Shown here piece after piece: positions 58,080 through 64,000 of a DNA stretch of 64,000 bases. The translations under genes and the position numbers were made by a program. The stretch's first letter is position 1. Each line of letters opens with the position of its first letter. The notes beneath the pieces were generated by a model. That model was given only the letters and a program-made list of their open reading frames with translations, had not been told where the DNA came from and did not search any database. The DNA is from Morella rubra. Lineage: Eukaryota > Streptophyta > Magnoliopsida > Fagales > Myricaceae. The stretch spans positions 11,163,462 to 11,227,461 of the forward strand of contig CM025854.1 of the NCBI GenBank assembly GCA_003952965.2, written 5' to 3'.

Positions 58080-60560
58080 CTAGAGCCGTTCCAACCAAAG
58101 TTTGCGAGACTCCTCCGTCAATGCCAATAATACCTCGCACCACCAGTGATGCTCAAACCTCTGCGCAGCTTTAAGAAATTTCTGCCCATAGGTTTAGGGA
58201 GTGCCATATCGCTTGTAGATTTCAATGCACTCCTGAACTGAAGGTAAGTGCTCATTGGAGTTTCTTGGAGGTCGACTACTTCCCTCCCAGCTGGGTTATG
58301 AAGCTTCCATCTTAGAATTTATATGCTGGGCTCTAACTTTGCAGACCTCTGTCATTGCCAAGAATGTCTCATTCATGATTACGGCCTGACTGGGCTTCTT
58401 TTTCGAACCCCTGCTTTGCTTCCTGCTGTGCTGCCCTGTTGCACCACTTCGAATGCTCGAGTTGCTCACATGGGCACCCTCATTCGTTTGGCAGCCCTCC
58501 ATTTCTTCACCTATCCCCACCCCAGCTGCGATGTCTATGTGGATTCTAGCTTCCATCCGCTCTATCACAACATCCTCGTCATCTGTGTTACCTGGCGCTT
58601 CTGATGACCCGTGAGCTAGTGCTCCAGTAGCAGTGGACTCATTGAATACAAGCTCAAGCAAGTTGTAGTTCTCAAGACCTTTTTTCTAAAACGGCTTTGC
58701 TTTCGGGTGTTTCTAGAAGTAAACATGGCAGTGAAGTCATGAAAGTTATCATCTCAACAATTAGAACCATATGTCTACAAAAAGCTAATATGAACAGAAA
58801 TATTGAAGTAGGTGACATAACTTCAAATTTGCCAACAATCCCTACCTTACCCCCTGCCAAACTCAAATAGGCCTACCAAAACTCTTGGAAATCTGGACTC
58901 AATTAAATAATTTCCTACGATATCGTTGTATTGCAACAATGATCAGGCACATAACTGAATGTTGTCAAAACAATGCAAAATGTGTTATCATGCACAGATT
59001 AATTATTGATTATGATGGCAAAATCTACAGATTGACTAACCACAGAACCAAGATGCTTTCCAACCAGTTCTGTCTTGCTAATCCCCCTTTCCTTCCTCAT
59101 GCACCAGATTAATTATTTTTGCACCTCATGCAACTCAGTTTTTAACTAGTTATATCTGAGGGCTAAATCAAACTTTCCTAAAATAGCGATGACCACTTAC
59201 ATCGAGGTGTTTATGCAACACCTCCTCACTCGCAGTCACTGTGTTCGTTTCTGGATCCCAACCAAACTCGGTCGGATCTCTGAGGAGTGTGGAAAATTTC
59301 TGGTGCAGAGTACGGAGACATTGAATTTACCCTTCACTTGTTTCACTGAGTATGTGTGTTTGCCTGCGCAACAAGATCTAATGTAATCTTCTTCCAAGCA
59401 TTCGCCCAATCTGTCCATTATTCATTTTCCTCTGGTCACTTGGTCAACTAACAAGTTGATAAGAATCCTTGTGTGTTGCTTAGGCCATGCACCCTTTAGG
59501 ATGTGTCTTTTTTCTTCATCCATCTATAGCAGGAATATACATAATAGATTAGTCCAACATATTTCAACCTATTTACTTCCTTTACCAGGTATGTATGTGA
59601 TGTGATAAATGAAAGAAAACAAGTAAAAAATCCTTTTAAAAATGACTTTCTGCTTATTCAATAATAGATACTTACACCATTATATCCATATATACTGTTA
59701 TACTATCAATCGTTCATGGAAACACACAAAAATGGAAATAAATACAAATCTAACTCAACATCTATAAGTTCTCTATCAATGAGTCTCCCTACCTGTCAAT
59801 AAGCAATCCCACAATATTTGAATCTTGTCTTTGTACGCCCTTTTTCCACCCTTTGCTCTAGTTTCCTTAAGTTTAGCATTGTTACCTTTTTGTTCAGTTG
59901 ACCAGCCACCATCATGTGTTAGTATATTTAACAATAAACACACATTTACTCTAGAACATATTTTTCAACAAATGGGCACAATTGAGAAGCAAGATACACA
60001 CCAAATGTGATGCTGGACTAAACATTTATCACTTCAACAAGCATTTATTTACAATGAATTGTTTACGAAACACTAAACGAAAATGACTTACATAGGGAAT
60101 ATAAATACATCTGAACAGATCATTAGAGTTAAATTGGCACACATAAACACTAACTAACCTTATGCTTGCGTGAGTAATCTTTTATTCTGTCAACACGATG
60201 CCTCTGGTGGATGTGTACAAAAAATAAATAAACACAAATATGACCGCTTAGTAAAGATCGCAGCTCAAATATCACAACTACTCGTTACATGAATAAAATT
60301 GCCGAAGTTAGGAGTCCATCTACCTCGGCATCGAAGATGATATATGTTTTGGTGGCCAATGAACTTTTGGATTTTGTTTGCATCACAAAACATGGGACTA
60401 AGTCTATAGTGAGCTAATAATTTCGCATAAATGGAAAAGAAAATCAGCATGGGTCTATGGTTACCTTCTCCTCCTGTGTCACTGGTACGTCCGCCCCTTC
60501 CTCTACAGCCTTCTTGACAGCACAACGGGCAAGGGATGCAGATCTGGTAGCAGGAGCCAT
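58080..60560 (-). pseudogene. Myb/SANT-like gene, broken, copy 2
   Basis: Pieces at 60560-60465, 59523-59201 and 58670-58080, with the same stops and frame break as 26826-29306. Confidence 0.7.
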
Positions 60561-61131
60561 GGTGGATTTCGATTGCAAACCCGTCGATGGAGCTTGGGCA
60601 CTCTGTGAGGGTGGATATTGTTCGAGCGTTGGTGGAGACAACAACCGAGTGGGGAAGTATAGGTTGTATAGGTGAGTTTCAATATGTGTGGGTGAGGTAG
60701 TGTTAATGACGACCGACTCACTGACCCAACATTGAATTAAAGCTCTATTCTCATGTAGGGGATGAAGTCGACTGGTGAAAGAGCTTACTTTAGTTCCTGC
60801 ACATTAATTTCAAACATGCATATTGGTGATACTTTTGCCACGTCAGCCTCAATGCTTTTAGACGTTGAATTCTTTATCAAAATGACATTGAGTTTTTTTC
60901 CATACGTCTGAACTGGTGTATCAATCATAGCCCACAAGACAGTGACTTGTTAAAGTATACATTAGTATTTTTTTTTAATAAAAAAAAAGTTATTTTTCCT
61001 TAGTAATTCCTTCAATCAATTTAAAACTTCATTGGTTAATGATTATGAATAAACGAACTAAAATAAACAGCTCTGACTTTCTTGGGTTAAGTTATGGATT
61101 ATGTCCATCTTATATGAATTATATCAAAATG

Positions 61132-61525
61132 TGCAGTCCTATTTTTGGGAGTAGGGCTTTATTGATTATTCAATTGTAAAAGATTAAAAAATAATATATT
61201 ATTACGTTAGGATTCAGGAATATTTTGGGTATACGACTAAGCATTTAAGACAAAGTCTTTACCTCTTTAACTCGAGGATAGAATTAGAAGTATTATGGGC
61301 CACAACAAAAACGAATTAAAGTAAAACGAAAGGACCAATATATGAAGAGGAGAATGATCCTACGATTGTGGTCATGGGTCAGATGCTTCATCACCTAATA
61401 TAAGAAGACGCCAGATGACTCGTGATGGACTGCCACTGTTACGAATCTACTTTACTTTCTATAGAAGTTGAAACGGATGGACGCCCAACTTCAACTTTTT
61501 TTTACACAAAGGGTTGTGGCGTTAA
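61132..61525 (+). repeat. Breakpoint repeat at the end of copy 2
   Basis: Counterpart of 29878-30271. Identity to copy 1 stops at 61525, one base after the GTTGTGGCGTTA text. Confidence 0.8.
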
Positions 61526-62215
61526 AGAATGAGATAGAAACTAAACAAGATCCAAATAAATATATCATACCAAGAGAGAAAAAATAAAAAATAACATAAA
61601 TTTTAGAACTAGGGCATATTATTAGAAAGTATATCACAATATTTAAAGATTAAAAAAGATAATAATATAGATTACAATATACCATAAGGTAAAAATAAAT
61701 ATATTTGAGTCTAGAAATCTACAAGATATGAATGAACTTAGTCAATCCATCGAATATGATACCACTAAGACATTCTAAATTGAGACAGACCAGTATTTTA
61801 ACCTCTCTTACTTGAACTTCGAGGGACTATAATTATATTATAGACCTCGTTCAAAAGGAACATTTTTACACAAGTAGTTTGGCCCTGCTTGCCCTCGAGT
61901 TCAACTTTGAGTGACTTGAATCTATCAATTGCCATTCAATGATTGTCCAAATACCGATAGATGTTAGATACGTCTGATTGCCCTCCCCTATTTCTAAATA
62001 TTGAATTCAGGCTGATCGGGTAGCAACCCCAAAATGCTGAGAAGAGTTATAGCAAGGTAGTAACTTAATCCGCACATCTTCCCCAGAAGATGACCCACCT
62101 GGCCCTCCCTTAATGACTCTATCGTACTCTGGCCGTTTCTCTCGTCCGCTCCATTCTACTCTCTTCGCAAATATGGGTAATCGATTTTCAATCGCGTTAT
62201 TTTAGAATCTCTTCA
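61526..62215. other. Right flank, diverged relative of the flank after copy 1
   Basis: After an unrelated 250-bp AT-rich start, 61790-61890 resembles 30430-30515 (ACCTCT...ACTTGA, GACTATAATTATA, CAAAAGGAA, TTTTTACAC.AG and TGGCC...GCCC). 62095-62215 resembles 30556-30729 (CCTCCCTTAATG, a pyrimidine-rich tract, CAAT...GTT.TTTTAGAAT). The homology is patchy and much weaker than in the duplicated copies. No gene is recognised. Confidence 0.5.
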
Positions 62216-63077
62216 TCGTCTTCTCATTTTTGCAATACGGTCATCTTTTGGATGCTCTCTTTGGTGCTCTCTCGTTGCTTTAAGGCATATTGAACTCATT
62301 CTTCACATATGTTAAGCTCTATCTTTTCTCATCAATTTCTTCTCTCCACATTGATTAGATTTATCATGTCGAAAATTGATCGCTTGTTACAACAGATTCA
62401 CAATTAATGTAATAATTCGTCGTTAAACATTGGTACTTCACTCATTCTTGGTCATTTTTTTGTTTCATACTATAAAAAAAAGCTATTTCTAATCGTAAAT
62501 TATAAAACTTTTACTATATCAGTTGAAGATCTATGCGTTATTTTTTTTGTATTTTCTGGAATACTTATGATGATCAATTTGTCATAAAACGCTAAATGCA
62601 TTGGTTTAGCTCCAGATTGCTAATCCCCTATTCAATCATAATGTGCTTTATGACTTCCTTAGAATGGATTATATTATACCCTTATTTCCTTAAAATCAGG
62701 AATACCTCTATATTTGACTGGCTGCTCTCAATATGATAAGTGTGTTTTCTTAAGAACCTAAACTTCTCTTCAAATGCCATACGATTGTATAAATCTTTGA
62801 TTTCCAAGATACAATTGTATAACCCCCCTTTTCTCTTCTAATAAGTACTCTTCCATTATAGATCTTATTTTCTAATGACATTTTGCCATTTTAAGCTAAA
62901 ATGTTCAGTATTGTTCATTGCTATGGCTCGATTTAAATAGAAACTTGCGCTTTCTTTGCGGATAGTGAAATCATCGAACAATTATTTCAACTTGCTGATA
63001 TAAATCCTCCCCTAAACAGTTTGTTGATTGTCACACATGCCACATTAAATATGCCACATAAATCCGAATACTATTTT
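62216..63077. other. AT-rich single-copy stretch
   Basis: No coding similarity and no repeat structure recognised on either strand. Confidence 0.5.
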
Positions 63078-63228
63078 GATAGTGTCGACACATGCCGCTG
63101 ACACCCGAGAGCAATTTTGATGGTATCGACACATGGGAAGATAGTGTCGACACCAACCATGCCCACCAATATATATCCGATCCCACCATGAGAGTAGAAT
63201 TCCAGACAAGGATGATGGTTTCGACACA
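63078..63228. repeat. Cluster of four GATxGTxTCGACAC motifs
   Basis: Related 15-base units occur at 63078-63092, 63119-63133, 63140-63154 and 63214-63228, with consensus GAT(A/G)GT(G/A/T)TCGACAC(A/C). Two contain the palindrome TGTCGACA. Spacing is irregular (41, 21 and 74 bases), so this is not a simple microsatellite. Function unknown. Confidence 0.7.
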
Positions 63229-64000
63229 TGCTGTGATTTTGCATATTTTTTTGTATTGTTGCCCTGTAAGTCTCCATTACTCATATTTTTATGTATAAAA
63301 GACTGGGCACACAAAAAAAACCTCTCCAAAATTCCAATAAGTTCTACTGTAGGTTAGAACTATAGGAACCACAAAAAAGATAACGACCGACTATTAATAG
63401 AGACGAAAAGGATTTAGGAGAGAAAAGACGAGAAGACTCTGCCATCGTGACATATGTCACTTGAATATTTAGCGCTCTCTTTAACACGATGGGGGAAGAG
63501 GAGTACAGCAGGATGAAAGGACTACGAACGAACCCCAGAATCTCAAGAAATCCTCGCACTCGGTTCCCGCGATCGGGCAAGGTTGGCGCGAGAGTAACAA
63601 CGTCTACAATTCCTCCCCTGCGGCTCTTCCGACTTCTTGCATTGATGCTTAGCACCTGTGACAAATCTGTGAAGTGTGATGACACAACTTGAAACTGAGG
63701 TTACAAATTACTAAATGCATTATTGTTTAATAGTTGAAGAGATATACCATATTGGAGGATTATAGATTAACTAATTGATGGGACACGGTAATGTGATTGT
63801 TAAGGCAAATCTAGTCTGCAGAAGGCCCACTAGCCTCTATAAAAGAGAAAATTACCCGCTGGCATAGTTGCATTTGAATTAGTAATTTCTCTCATTTAAA
63901 TGAGACACCCAAGGTTACTCCAGTCTTAATTCAGATTTTGATACATGAAATTTTTCCTAATTACTCGATTGTACTATCCCTCAAATTATCCTCATTGTAG
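63229..64000. other. Right end of window, no gene called
   Basis: Open frames on both strands at 63344-63692 overlap each other and neither is recognisable. A TATAAAAG at 63838-63845, followed by a T/C-rich stretch, could be a core promoter for sequence beyond the window or part of an old terminal repeat. No paired repeat is visible. Confidence 0.35.
63838..63845 (+). promoter_or_regulatory. Possible TATA box
   Basis: TATAAAAG in a GC-richer context (GGCCCACTAGCC before it). The start of any transcript or gene would lie at or beyond the window edge. Confidence 0.25.

Larger units (their letters stand above)
31246..61525 (+). repeat. Copy 2 of the ~30-kb direct segmental duplication
   Basis: Complete within the window except that its left limit is defined only by the start of the window's copy 1. 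Differences noticed from copy 1: GC-rich text near 31582, a three-base gain near 31787, an A-rich tract near 32360, A/T run lengths near 34380 and 34657, single substitutions near 34748, 34910 and 42198, and a CT/ACC tract near 38394. None was noticed right of about 42.2 kb. Minor repeats of copy 1 not listed again below lie 31254 bases further right when they start after 7.4 kb. Confidence 0.97.

Noticed and set aside
63344-63692. Protein-coding gene on either strand
   Set aside because: Overlapping frames on both strands, no recognisable domain and no splice or start context favouring one of them.

Overview
This is a plant nuclear window, most likely from a eudicot and possibly a tree. It is AT-rich, with spliced genes, a wall-associated receptor-like kinase (WAK), an NPF/PTR-type transporter and several plant transposon families (CACTA-like, Mutator-like, hAT, LINE, MITEs). 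Species cannot be fixed from the sequence alone. There is no prokaryotic content, no CRISPR and no recognisable tRNA or rRNA gene.

The dominant feature is a direct duplication of about 30 kb. Bases 1-30271 recur at 31246-61525 with an offset that drifts from 31245 to 31254. Copy 1 runs off the left edge of the window. The copies are separated by a short spacer holding a 98-base run of N (30730-30827) and an LTR fragment. I saw only about ten differences between the copies, mostly in homopolymers and microsatellites. All of them lie in the first 11 kb, and the remaining 19 kb looked identical wherever I compared it. This may be a very young tandem duplication or two haplotypes placed end to end by the assembler.

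Layout of one unit (copy 1 coordinates): 1-3.1 kb is intergenic with a local duplication. 3.1-8.3 kb is a transposon nest: a CACTA-like end, a LINE fragment interrupted by a Mutator-like element with a 9-bp target duplication, and a second LINE fragment interrupted by an internally deleted hAT element. At 8.3 kb there is a decayed WAK exon. 9-16.9 kb is a gene-free tract of diverged, shuffled repeats with several CACGTG motifs and MITEs. 17.0-20.9 kb is a three-exon WAK-like gene on the + strand. 22.6-24.2 kb is a 5'-truncated, frameshifted NPF transporter pseudogene bracketed by direct repeats. 26.8-29.3 kb is a minus-strand Myb/SANT-like pseudogene. The unit ends within a small family of local repeats.

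The most unusual object is the WAK-like gene. Its extracellular domain looks conventional. Its kinase domain has lost the alpha-C glutamate and has altered HRD (HGD), DFG (DFE) and glycine-loop motifs. Its C-terminus is a threefold tandem repeat (106, 113 and 106 residues) of the last kinase helices plus an acidic tail. It reads as a probable pseudokinase receptor with an expanded tail and an intact reading frame.

The right flank (61526-64000) is single copy in the window. Its first part is a diverged relative of the sequence that follows copy 1. It also holds a cluster of short TCGACAC motifs and no gene I can recognise.
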